A stretch of DNA of 64,000 bases. It comes from Cryoendolithus antarcticus. Its lineage: Eukaryota; Ascomycota; Dothideomycetes; Cladosporiales; Cladosporiaceae. The notes beneath the pieces were generated by a model. The model was not told the DNA's origin, searched no databases, and was given only the letters and a program-made list of their open reading frames with translations. Shown in pieces: positions 33,309 to 44,500 of the stretch (positions within the stretch are counted from its first letter, which is position 1; each line of letters starts with the position of its first letter). The stretch lies in assembly GCA_002077065.1 (NCBI GenBank), contig NAJO01000002.1, positions 434,001 through 498,000 on the forward strand. The letters run 5' to 3'. The translations under genes and the position numbers were made by a program.

Positions 33309-35136
33309 ATGAGCGGCATTGAAGCAGTCGGTATAGTCCTGGGAGCTTTCCCATTACTGGTGAGCTGCTTCGAGCACTACGAGGACGTGCGGACAGTAGC
33401 CGGGACCTTCTACAAAATTCGACGCGCGCACCGGAAGGACTTAGGTCGGATCAAGGACTGCCAATTGCGGTTTCGACTGAACCTCAAAGAACTACTACTA
33501 CCTTTACTAGCGGACGAGATTGTGTCGCGTCCGGAGTATGAACAGCTGCTAGCAGATCCAGGTGGCAGCGGTTGGAAAGACTCGGAAGTCAGCGAAGCGC
33601 TGCAAGGAAGACTGAAGGAATGCCACGAGCGCTACTTCGAGATACTGGGAGATATGGAGGAGACCATGGCAGCTCTGTGCCGCGCTGCAAAGGTGGACGA
33701 TCCAAAGTTCCAGGCATTGCTGCAGGATCGGAGTGTGAGTAGTGGGTATAGGAGGTATCTAAACCGGATCACCAGACTAATACATCATACAGAGCATTGC
33801 AAGCACTGCAACCCAGAAGGCTAAAGTCACGCTCATGCTACGTGCTCAGACATGCTTCCAGGCCAAGCGATTCAATTACGCCATGACTGGCACGAGACGC
33901 GACAATCTGATCGACGAGATTGAGGGCTACAACAAGACGCTCGAAGATGTCCTGTCCGCGAACGACAGAATCTCTGCACTTACACAGCAGACAACCTCCG
34001 AAGCACCCAAACCAAGGATCCCCAAACACCTCCTACAGTTCTGGAGACATGCTGATTGCATCTTTCGCCTACTCAAGGAAGCTTGGACTTGCCAGTGTCA
34101 AGGCGTGCACTGCATGAAGCTGTGGCTCAAGCAGAAGTCCGCATCAAGTATCGATCTCGATATTGCACTTCAGTTCTGCCATGGACCTCGCTCAGTGCAG
34201 ATCAAGCTGGCAGATACGGCATCGCCTGGTCAAGTGTATGATCCTTCAGTACCGATGAGACTGCCTCTGCGACCTCTTACCAAGGTCCCTACCATTGCTG
34301 TGCAGCGTAGCAACACATTCGCAACGACGATCACCTCGTCCAGCCAAGGCGCAAATTCGACGCGAACAGCCACTAAAGTCACATGCTTTGCTTCGAGCGC
34401 AAGCACGATTGTACAAGCCCACAGTGAGCTCAAGGACGCCGGTCTATGTCAGACAATCAAGAGTGCACTACCCACGTCTAAAGACGCATACGGTATCATG
34501 ACCGATCATGACAGCGACCGCCAGTATACGGTGACCGAGATTGGACCGTCGCCACCACTAACTAGCACCAACAACGTGACGCTATCAGACGTGCTGGAAA
34601 GCAAAGCCCTGAGTACTTTGACTCGGGTCCAGCGCTACTCCCTTGCGGCCACATTAGCGTCCTCAGTTTTGCAATATGAAGCTACGCCCTGGGCCAGGCG
34701 CTGGGCTTCTGACGCGGTGCACTTCCCGAAGGACATTGCCAGCGCGCACCCCGGACTTGCACCACAAGAGCAGCCGTTTCTGCTCACTCCAATGACGCCA
34801 GCGCCTCCATCAACAGAAGACAGCTTCAAAGCGCTCGGCACCCTTCTGCTTGAGCTCTGCTTCGGCAAGACACTTGATGAGCACTCCATCTGGCAACAGC
34901 CAGCTTTTTCGGCGGCGAAGACGAATCCGATGCTCCGTCAATTCGTCGCTACCGAGTGGCTCAAAGACGCCGATGGCGAAGCTGGCGAGCAGTTCGCCAG
35001 TGCGATCAGATGGTGTCTCCAGCAGGCACCAGCTCTACTCAACGATGACAAGTGGCGCACAGACTTTGCACAGCAAGTTGTCTGGCCGCTGACACAATGT
35101 CATGAGAGTATGCAATCGAGGAAGTCTACGCCTTGA
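33309..35136 (+). CDS. DUF7580-type fungal protein (degenerate kinase-like C-terminus)
   Basis: Two exons, 33309-33734 and 33793-35136 (58-nt intron, GACTAATAC branch); 589 residues. The N-terminus MSGIEAVGIVLGAFPLLVS, then LADPGGSGWKD, is the standard opening of fungal DUF7580 proteins, a helical region similar in style to the HeLo-type N-domains of fungal NLR-like and prion-linked proteins. The C-terminal half has RYSLAATLASSVLQYEATPW and LGTLLLELCFGKTLDEHS. The latter resembles the C-lobe of a protein kinase (LGxLLLEL) without a visible catalytic loop, so a pseudokinase is likely. Functions are unproven; the family is often discussed with heterokaryon incompatibility. It shares a promoter region with the giant ankyrin gene. 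Confidence 0.75.
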
Positions 35137-35187
35137 AGTCGGCATACGGTTGCACAGCAGCTCCTGTGCTACATGCAACGAGTCTAT

Positions 35188-36293
35188 CTACATTCGATCG
35201 GGTACGCCCCTTCCTAGGACCGTGAATCCGCACGCCTCGCCATAGATCCCCGTGTCACCGCCACACACCAAATCTGTCCCTTTATCAAATACCTCATAAT
35301 TCAAACTGCACTCGAACCTCGGCTCTAGCGCTCCGTAATCCGCCAACATCTTCTGCACCCACAGGAATTTGCGCCGCGGCTCTTGCTTGCAGATCGCCTT
35401 ACACTGCTGTGCTGCCACTTCAGCATCCGTAATAGATGTGTCAAGGTCGGTGGAGTTGAAAACGCCGATATTGTTGCAGCCTGCCCGCGGGCCAAAGATC
35501 TGCGTGAAGCTCGGCGCGGCTAGAGCGAGTGTCGTGGTCGCTGAGGAGGTCAGAGTGGCCGTGAGAGGAATGACGACGTTCGCAGGAGTCAAGGTGACAG
35601 TGACTACCAGGCGGGCGAGAAAGTACGCTGTTGTCGTGGGTAGTGCGATGTCGCCGGGGTATGAGGTCGTTGTCGATGCGATGGCGGAAGTGATGTAGAG
35701 CGTTGAACTGGTAGTCGAGGCGCTGTGTGCAAGACAGGAGCAGACTGCACTCAGTGCGGTCCCTGGGAGAGCTGAGAGCTTGGCGAGTCCGGATGCACTA
35801 CATGCGGCTGAGGACTTTGACCCAATAGGCGACCTTGAACCGCTGTCGGTGTATGTCGTGATGGTCCTCGTCACAAGATCGGTCACAAACACTGGCTGAT
35901 ACGTCGTCGAGGGCTCACCACTACTACCGGTCAGCACGCAGCACCATCGCCTAGCTCTAACACTTCGACGCACCTTGTCACTGTCACGGTCTCGTTTTCG
36001 AAGCTAGTTATCTTGACCGTTACCGGCTGGACTGATACCTCAGCGCTAGCCACCGCGGTGATTACCGACAACACTGAAGTCGTGCTGGTGACCGTCACCG
36101 TCCGGCACGGCAATTTGGAGAAGCATAAGCTAGCCGCTCTCTGATCGCTTGCAAGGCACGCGAGATCGCCATATGCTCCATGCTGGCAGGATGGCGCAAT
36201 CTGCGCGAGTACAGTGCTACTCACGACAGCGAGAATGAAGCACCAAATAGTGTGCAAAGCAAACATGATAGACATGCGCAGGACGGATTGCAA
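35188..36293 (-). CDS. Secreted Ser/Thr-rich protein with Cys-rich C-terminus
   Basis: Two exons, complement of 35188-35923 and 35974-36293 (50-nt intron with GCTGACCGGTAG); 351 residues. The N-terminus has a signal peptide (hydrophobic IWCFILAVVSSTVLA) followed by a small Cys domain (CQHGAYGDLACLASDQRAA...C...C). A long Thr/Ser/Val-rich stretch should be O-glycosylated. The last 110 residues hold a second Cys domain (AGCNNIGVF...CKAICKQEP...CSLNYEV...CGGDTG...CGF), in the style of PAN/apple or WSC-like wall modules. No GPI signal is seen at the end. Likely cell-wall or extracellular; function unknown. It converges with the DUF7580 gene over 51 bp. Confidence 0.7.
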
Positions 36294-36894
36294 CGAACTC
36301 GATCCTCAATAACACGCAAACACAAGCAAGGTGGATAGAACACTACAAATGAAAGCGACCCACGTAGTGACTTGAGTACTTCTCGCCGAGACATTTCCAA
36401 GGCCGCGTCGCAGCAAAGTCCACCACTCCTCCGTGACACAGGTCGAGACTACAGACTATTGTCTCAATGAACGCATCGACTCAGGTCTCAAACGTGTGAA
36501 ACGATAGTCGTCTAATGGGCTGGCAAAGGCTGTATACCACCGTCTGAGCCCGCTTGTAGAACCTGTGACATGAGACTCGTTATCGTAAGAAGACCTCGAC
36601 TGGGATGAGGGTCAGACAACGTAAGTGATGTTGGTGTGTAGAGAGATACGAAGCTCGAACGGACTTTTGATTGGCTGGATCGTGATGTGCGCTAGTGAGC
36701 GTACAGGTGTCCTCACGCTCTACGGATTTCCGCCGGACAGGGCTCTGCACCATCGAGACTCTCCTCGCGCGCAAACGTTTGGGCTTGCTTAGAACGGGTT
36801 CCAAAGGCACAAATTGTGATACACACATACGATCGTGGTAGTAAGCGATAGATCGCCGGCCATGCTGCTTTCCTCCATCGTCACCTGCAGTATG
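36294..36894. other. Intergenic region
   Basis: 601 bp between two leftward genes: the promoter of the secreted protein gene and the 3' end of the glycosyltransferase gene. Nothing else seen. Confidence 0.4.
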
Positions 36895-38143
36895 TCATCC
36901 TCGCTGTGCTCCCTGCTTTCCCTCCTCCCTCTCCACACCCCCTATCCTGCACCTCTCTTCACCACGAAGTCTTTCCCGCGCCTCCGCCACACTCTCGCCT
37001 TCCCTCACAGCCAAACCCCTAACTCCACATCCAATATTGAACGCCTCCTCCCTTCCATCCCCGTCCGCCTCGTCAACACTCCACTGCCCACCACCGTTCA
37101 CAGCAGCAATCTCGCTCTCCGCTTTCACATGATGAAACAGCTCCGGATTCACCGTCCAGCACCTGAACGTCGGATCTCTGCACGCCTCCAAAATGCGGAC
37201 GTCGTAAGCCTCCGTCCCACCATCAGCTTCGCGCGCAGCGTACTGTGTGAGTATGCGGTGCGCTGAGTGGCGTGTGAGTGCGAAGGCGAAGGTACAGAGA
37301 GGGGAGATCGAAGGGTGCAAGAGGCGGTGAGCTTCAGGTACGTGAAGATCAGAGAGCTGACTCGAGGTTTTGCCGTGCAGTGCTGCGTAGGGCGGGAGAG
37401 TGGCGTCAGGGTAGATGATAAGTTGTGACTGAGGGAGCGAGGCGAGCGATTCTGGCGTGTAGAAGTCGCCGCAGTGGCCGACGTACAGCAGATCCCAGGC
37501 GTTTGGGATGCCCCAGTAGTTTTGAAGACGTGATTTGTGGTTTCGTGGCGAAGGGGGAATCGTCAGATTCGAAGCTACCATCCGCATTGCCGTCGCAGCC
37601 AGAGGGATCTGGTGGGTGCGCAGATGCAAAGAGAAGTCCACGTCATCTTCGAGGATCAGTACAGTCGAGAGCGTGGTATTATGTAAGAAGTAGTGGAGGG
37701 CATTGAGATGGCCGAGCCAAGCGAGAGTTGAGCCGCGAGTAATAGTACTATTCTCGACTGCGCGGAGGCCGGAGATATCATCCTCGGTCCATTGCGGCTG
37801 CTCTGGTATCGTGATGTCGATCTCGGTGATATTGGCTGCGCGGATCAGAGCTTCACGGCGTGATGAGCCTGGGCGAGAGACTGCGATGATGGCTCCGAAC
37901 TGTGATCGGTCAGTCACGCTCTCGTTGTGTCATGACCTGGACTCTCGACGGAGCAGTGAGACCTGTGACGGCACTCACACCAAGCGTTGTGTTAGCATGT
38001 GCTCCCGTGTACAGTGGTCTGAGGCTGTTCGTGATATTGTGAGCAACGTGCCGGATGCGCCCGATGTCCGCTTGGCGAACAATGGTGATGCTCAGCAGCA
38101 ATGCCAGCGCGAGCAGCAGCCATCGATTCGTACGTCGCTCCAT
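36895..38143 (-). CDS. Glycosyltransferase family 25-like type II membrane protein
   Basis: Two exons, complement of 36895-37899 and 37979-38143; 389 residues. Exon 1 encodes a short cytosolic RR-rich end and a membrane anchor (WLLLALALLLSITIV). The 79-nt intron splits the gene so that NTTLG joins FGAIIAVS, the start of the catalytic domain. GT25-like marks: SRREALIRAANIT near the start, ALHYFLHN, then the acidic motif VLILEDDVDFS, which fits the metal/nucleotide-sugar DxD position, and WDLLYVGHCGDFY. Fungal members are Golgi-type enzymes of unknown acceptor. The tail of about 60 residues is charged. Complete and apparently functional. Confidence 0.82.
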
Positions 38144-38809
38144 TGCTGGATAAATATCATGCTGAAGATTGAGTGTGTAGTGAGATGCAGAGAGTTATAC
38201 CACCGTTTGCCTCGACCGCAACGCATATGGGAAGCAGCGTCTCGGTGCGTCCATGATATGGCAAGCGCGTTGCACGAGCACGGAAGCATCGTCTTTGGCA
38301 GTCTTCACATGATGTATCCATTCCTCGTACTCGTCGCTACTCATCGATAAAGTGCTACGGTGCACCGTGGTGCGAATTTCCGAGTTGTACGACATCACGA
38401 GGAAGAAGCGAGAGAAGACGTCTGGAAGTCTTTCGTGCAGGAGCAGCCCGCAGTCAAACCGCCGGCTTGGCAGGCACAGCCGGGCGAAAGATGCCGTACG
38501 CGCACCTGCACCCCACAAACAGGCTTTGGCATGCCGAGAGTTTAAAGAGCGCGTGACACGAACCTTGACCCACATTGCCTTTCTGCTCAATTTACTTTTG
38601 TTGCAACTTCAACGGCCTTGTGCTCCCTACCGGATGTCTGAATCGCTTCAGAAGCAGTCACCTGTACCACCGCTAGGAACTTTGACCTGTAGATAACCAG
38701 GAACTCGGGTGCGAAAGCGACATCTAGAAAATCCAGCCCACATTCGGACCGAGCCCCGAGCATTACCATACCAAACGGGACATATCCATTACCGGGATCT
38801 CGAGATGCC
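38144..38809. promoter_or_regulatory. Divergent promoter region
   Basis: 666 bp between the GT25-like gene and the RA/PH gene. Short frames here have no coding features. Both promoters must lie within it. Confidence 0.4.
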
Positions 38810-41446
38810 GTGATGTCAGACAGCATCTCTACACCTCAGCGCAAGGTGTCGCGATATCGGTCACAGCGTCAGAAAGCGCAGCAAGAGCAGGATCTGAGTG
38901 ATGCGCCTGCTGTTCCTGCGATCCCCGAGGATGAGGCGCACGACGAGGATGGAGTATTGAGAAGCAAGTCACGGTATCGCCGTAAAAATGGGCCAGGCAA
39001 TGAACCACGACCGGCTACTGCGAGCGATCAAGATCATGGTGCATTGAGCCATAGGCCAGCCGCAGGTGCGGTGCGGCATTCGCCACCTACCACGTCGCAG
39101 TCTCCCTTGTCGAGGGTCCGGGAAGGCCAACGAGCAGAGTCATCGCCAGTCCGCCGAGTCCAACAAACGAGGGATGGATACAAACCTCGCGATGATAGCC
39201 CGTCGACACGTCCTGGTACGTTGGATCGATATCACGAAGATGAGGTGTCCGGAAGCCAGGAAATGCTTCATGTTCGCACACGATCGTCAGGGCGAGGACC
39301 AGTGCCAGTGTCTTCGCTTTCGAGACCTCAGCTACCACCATCGATACCGTCTGGCGAGCTCTTTCCGCCACCCAAGCAACCTCCCCCAATCCATGTTGAT
39401 GGTCCACCCTCATCATCGCAAATCAAAGCAACGACAAGTACGCCTATGCTGGCGGTCTATGACGATGACGACGATGAGAAGGGCGGTTGCTTCGGGCTCT
39501 TCAAACGGAAACGCGGTGTTGGTGCATCAGGGGGCGAGACAGTCCCAATTGCAAGACCAGTTTCGAACGAAGGACCTCAAGCCATTCTTGCTGGAGGGGG
39601 CGGTATCGTCCCCGGCATAGATGCGCCTGTCTCGGGTGTCAACACTGGTGATCGTAGAGTGCTGGTGGCATGTGGCAGGAGCAAGATGCTTTTCCCAGTC
39701 ACCCCAACGACCACTCCAGTCGAGATCATCAAGAGTGCATCCATCGCAATGAGCGAGTCTATCAACGTAAGATCTGCTGTGATCTTAGAGTCATTCAACA
39801 CGGTCGGCGTACAGCGACCGCTCAGGCGTTACGAGCACATCCGCGATGTGATGAACAGTTGGGACTCGGATAAGCAGAACAGTCTGCTTCTCATCGATCC
39901 ACGGACGGGTACTTCGGAGGCTGAGCTGAGCCTGGCAGGTGTCCCCAAGCACAGACCTACCGAGTCCACTTTCCTTATGCACTATTCGCAGAAGGTCGGC
40001 AGCTGGGACAAGCGCTTCATCACGCTTAAGCCAGATGGCCAGATTACTTGCCAGAAAGATGCTGAGAAGCCTAGAGATCAGGTGAATGTATGCCACATGA
40101 GCGACTTTGACATCTACAGCCCGACGATAGAAAAGACGCGGAAGAAAATCAAGCCTCCGAAAAAGAATTGCTTCGCCATTAAGTCACAAGAGAAGACTGC
40201 CATGTTCGAGAGTACCCAGAACTTCGTCCACTTCTTTTGCACTAACGACCGACGGACCGCCGATGACTTCTACAACGCGATACAAGGCTGGCGTAGCTGG
40301 TACTTAGTCAATGTGATGGGCGAGGGTGTCAAAGCTAAGCCTACTGAAGAGCAGCTTCACGCCAATGCTGTGGCGAATGGGTATCACTCGACGCAAGACA
40401 CCTCACAGAACACAGCACACAGGAAGATGGACTCGATGGAGAGTCACTATCAGCTCGGTAGCTTCCGGCCACTGGTCGACATGAACACATTCAACGAACG
40501 CCCAGCTACGAGCGATGGACGCCCTGTCAGGATGGGCTCACGAAGCGACGCACCTCAGAGGCATAGCAGTACCAGGGCTAAACCCCAACATCCGCCACTT
40601 GCTCTCAACCGAGCATTGTTGGCTGACGACGAGCCGCTTGGTAATTTGGCCAGACGAGCATCAGTGGATAGCAAGCGTAGATCAATGGACGTCGGCAGAC
40701 CCGACCAGTTGGATGTCGGCGATCGCTTAGGTCGGACATACAGCCAGCGACAGCGCAATGGCAATCCATCAGACAGACAAGACTGGACGACAAGTCATAA
40801 CATCCTCAATGATAACGGTGGCGCGAACCATCGATCAGCACGCCTCTCCACAGATGGCATGCCCAACCGACGTACGTCCGTGAGCCAAGCCGACGATCTG
40901 AAACGCCGCACCTCCCGCCGCGGCGATAACCCTCATCGACAATCCGTAGATCTCGAGCGCACCGGCTCCCGCTCAGGTGCTGGGGCGTATAAGCCTCTGG
41001 TGGACCTTACACCAGCCTATAAAGAGCCGCCGCAGCACGCCAACAAAGGCCGTGGTCACCGCCCGGATGCTGTGGGGCCTGGGAATCTCATCGAAGCCGC
41101 CACCAGCCCTGATGATCCTATCGGCGCACCGCCTAGCAGTGACTGGCGGGGCAGGAACGCCCATTCTGGCAGCCCGTCGAACACGTATAGGCCGCAGACT
41201 GGGCAGAATGCAGTCCCGCAGCCCATGAAGTCTGTGCATCGGCCAGCGCAGAGCACGAGTCCGGAGTATGGCGCACCGGTCACCGGGCCGGCGTTTACCG
41301 GCGATGGACTGCTGGCTGGGTCGCCGCAGGGTTGGGGCGGAGGGTCTAGGGGCAGAGGAGTGATGGACGGGAGTCGGGCGAAGGGACCATTGGTCGATCT
41401 GAGTGGAGAGGGGAAGTTCGCGCAGGGGAGCCTGCTGAATAGGTAG
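38810..41446 (+). CDS. Ras-association and PH domain protein
   Basis: A single exon of 878 residues. The first 270 residues are disordered and basic, with an acidic run and a Cys/Phe motif (GGCFGLFKRKR) that could be a membrane-binding patch. A Ras-association-like ubiquitin fold follows (RRVLVACGRSKMLFPV...SAVILESF...LLLIDP, about 280-370). Next is a PH domain (TFLMHYSQKVGSWDKRFITL...FAIKSQE...HFFCTNDRRTADDFYNAIQGW, about 390-500). The RA-PH tandem recalls the MRL/Grb7 type of signalling adaptor. The rest is disordered, Arg/Ser-rich, with two short copies of a PLVDLTP/PLVDLSG motif near the end. Likely a cortical GTPase adaptor in polarity or septation; this is inference. Confidence 0.8.
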   Translation: MMSDSISTPQRKVSRYRSQRQKAQQEQDLSDAPAVPAIPEDEAHDEDGVLRSKSRYRRKNGPGNEPRPATASDQDHGALSHRPAAGAVRHSPPTTSQSPLSRVREGQRAESSPVRRVQQTRDGYKPRDDSPSTRPGTLDRYHEDEVSGSQEMLHVRTRSSGRGPVPVSSLSRPQLPPSIPSGELFPPPKQPPPIHVDGPPSSSQIKATTSTPMLAVYDDDDDEKGGCFGLFKRKRGVGASGGETVPIARPVSNEGPQAILAGGGGIVPGIDAPVSGVNTGDRRVLVACGRSKMLFPVTPTTTPVEIIKSASIAMSESINVRSAVILESFNTVGVQRPLRRYEHIRDVMNSWDSDKQNSLLLIDPRTGTSEAELSLAGVPKHRPTESTFLMHYSQKVGSWDKRFITLKPDGQITCQKDAEKPRDQVNVCHMSDFDIYSPTIEKTRKKIKPPKKNCFAIKSQEKTAMFESTQNFVHFFCTNDRRTADDFYNAIQGWRSWYLVNVMGEGVKAKPTEEQLHANAVANGYHSTQDTSQNTAHRKMDSMESHYQLGSFRPLVDMNTFNERPATSDGRPVRMGSRSDAPQRHSSTRAKPQHPPLALNRALLADDEPLGNLARRASVDSKRRSMDVGRPDQLDVGDRLGRTYSQRQRNGNPSDRQDWTTSHNILNDNGGANHRSARLSTDGMPNRRTSVSQADDLKRRTSRRGDNPHRQSVDLERTGSRSGAGAYKPLVDLTPAYKEPPQHANKGRGHRPDAVGPGNLIEAATSPDDPIGAPPSSDWRGRNAHSGSPSNTYRPQTGQNAVPQPMKSVHRPAQSTSPEYGAPVTGPAFTGDGLLAGSPQGWGGGSRGRGVMDGSRAKGPLVDLSGEGKFAQGSLLNR

Positions 41447-41574
41447 CAAGCATTTACGTGCACGAGCAAGATACGCTATGTTCTCGGCCTACCATCGAGC
41501 TAAGCCTACACATCTAGAGCTTCATGCCATAGCGTACACTCCAGGAACGATGCCTCCAATCGTACAGCCGGTGA

Positions 41575-44500
41575 TCATACATCCACATCCTCCTGTTCAA
41601 GTCCCGCCCTCCCTATTTTCGGCAGAGCGGTCCACCACTCCCTCAGCTCCTGCGCCCTCTGCCGTTCAGCCTCCCCAAACTCCACCGGTGGTCCCTTGAC
41701 CTCCTCCCTCACACCCAGACTCCCCGATCTCGGTCTCCCTCCGTCCAGCCCATCATTCTTCTCACCCAGATTCCCTTTCTCAAACCTCTCCATCTCCCCG
41801 AACCGCCAGACACACCACGCACCCTCTCCACTAGCTCTGAGCCCTACAGCACCGCCTTTGAGACCTTTCACCACGAAAGCTCGCAGCAGTACTACATCGC
41901 CTAGTTCTCCGGTGGGGAGCACGGCTTTCCAGTGGCGGAAGACTTCGACTCGTGCGCCTTTGCTATCCAGAGGTAGAGACGGATCGGAGATGCGGAACGT
42001 GGTGTAGTAATCTCTTGGGCCTGTTTTGGCGCGTTGTGGCGAAGTAGGGACAGAGGTGATGACGGCGAGGAGATCGACCGTGGAAGCTGGGGTTTGAGAT
42101 GGGGTGTTGAGATGAGATGTAAGAGAGGAGAGAGCTGGGAAGTAGGCGTGAGGCGTACGGAGACCTGTGATCTGGGAGAGCTGGGGCGCTAGGAGGGAGG
42201 GGCCAGTGGCAGGTGTGGCATGGCCGTTTGTTGCGGACTTGATGGCTGATGATGCTTTGGAAGACTTGGGCGAGAACCAGGCTGAGATGACTTCGGGGAC
42301 GTGGCTCAGCCTAGCGGTGACTGACTTGCGGTGTGGTGTTTTAAAAGGCGCAGTGACTTGCTCGACAGTCTCGTCTGGCTGCAAAACGACCTCTGCTAGT
42401 TGCATAGCAGGCTTTTGTGTTTGCAAGGCATCGGGGAGAGTCTCAACGACATCTTCTTGAGCGATATCGTGCGGCTTGGCAACCTCATTTCGATTGTCTG
42501 CTGCCGAAAGCTGATCGATCTCACCTGTATGTTCCCCATTCTGCGACACTGCGGACTGCGCGAGTCCAGACAGCTGCTGTGTCAATTGCGGCGTTGGCGG
42601 TAACTCAGTCGCAGTCTGCAGCTCACCACTAAGGTCCGCGTCAGGCGGGCGAAGTTGTGTCTCGAAGCCAAAAGACTGAGATTGCGAGAAGGACGGTGTG
42701 AAAGGTAGACGAGGGTATGAGACCTCTAGGGATGTTAAGCCCGCTCGCGTAGGCGCAGGGTTCTCGGCCGTGTCTGTGACGCTCTCAAAGGATTCCGTGA
42801 TGCCGAAAAGTCGCTGCAAGACATCGCTGGGGGCCTGCGCATCGAGTACTGGAGCGGGTTGTTGATCTTCCAGGTCAACAGTCTGCAGTTCAGGGTCCGG
42901 CAAGTTTGCGTTCACTGTGTTGACGACTTCGTTATCGACGAGGCTGGTATCGTCAGGTCCATGTGGGACGTGACTCGCCTCATCAGTGCTGAGAGCGTCT
43001 TCGTCGACGGACTTCGTAGGCGGAGCAACGTGACCTTCGTCTGCGGCGCCAAAAGTGGACGTGCTAGGCGATGCGGACACAGACTTCATGGTGTGGGATC
43101 GCTGCTGAGGTCTTGCCTTTTTCATCAGAGACCCCTGCGAGGCCTGAGATTGATCCATACTATGACCAGAGCCCGGCCGGCTGCTTGTCTCGTCAATCAG
43201 AGTGGTCTCCGGTGAGTCGATACTATCTTCTACTGCGACCCTGTTGCTACGCTGGGAGAGCTGAGAGAACAATTGAGGCTGTCCATGGCTTGGTGCTGCG
43301 TACTCGTTGACATGCTGCTGCGACAGGTCTAACATTTCGATGTCGTGAGCTGGCGAGTGCCGTAATTGCGCTAAAGGTGAGGAGGTGATCTGCTGAAACG
43401 ACGAGTCTGCGGTGGTGGACGTCAGAGGTGGCTGGTCGAGCTGCACTGGACTACTACCGGGCAGCTGAGGATATGCTAGGGGTTGGGAATCGTCTTCAAT
43501 CTCTTGCATGAGTGATGCAGTACCAGAGGCATACACTGGGGTAGCCGAGCCTTCGAGAATCATTGGTTCACAAGAGCTACCTCGTACACTAGTAGCGTCG
43601 CGTGCAGTGGCCACGCTCTCGACGTCATCCGGTAAGATTGGTGTCATTGCATTGCTGCCTGCAGTCGCAATAGATTGCACTGCTAGCGAAGCCAGTCGGC
43701 TACGGTCGTCTTCTTGCTCGCTATCGTCGTCTGGCTCGTTGACGAATGCATCGTAGTCGGGCTCATCGACTTCATCGCCAGTCTCTACCGACTCGAGCGC
43801 AGACCCGAAGTCGAAAGGCGCCGGCGAGCTTGGAACATATGGCGACGATTGATCGGGCGCAGCGTGTCGCGACACCGCTCTTGCCGGGGACCTGAGAGGA
43901 TCCTCGGCATCAGAGCTTGATCCAAGGTCAATCACATCTACAGCTGATTGAGCTGTCGAGGCCGGCGGCTGACCATTGTACTTCGGTAAGTCTGGCTCTT
44001 CGATCCGCTGCGCAAGATCATCGGCTTCAGGCAAGTCTTCCGTAACCTCTGCGGCACTATCCAGTATACTTGCGTCAGCTGGAGACAGCAGCCTCGAGGG
44101 CGGCTCGTTTACGGATAGCAGTTCTTGAAACGAGGCTACTTTCCAGCCAAACACCGACGGTCTCGATACGGCAGGTCCATCGAACTGAGGTATACCGGCG
44201 GGCGACGACTCACGAGCACCCAGGCCTTCCTGTGGAATTTCCGCCGGAGTATGCGGGGACCCATCTGCTTGATCATCGTTCGCACCATCGTGCCGGACTG
44301 GTAGTGAGGGAGGGTCTTCCTTCGTGGGACTCGGCGTGCCTGGAAAGCCGAACAGACTTCTAAATGCACCTTTGAGGACCTTGTCAGCGCCGGTAAGGCG
44401 TAGATGATCGTGACGTCCCACAGTGGTCGACGTGGCATCGAGTCCAGCGCTTCCGTTCCAGCCACTCGCAAAAGTCGACCTGCCTGCAGGGACAACCTTG

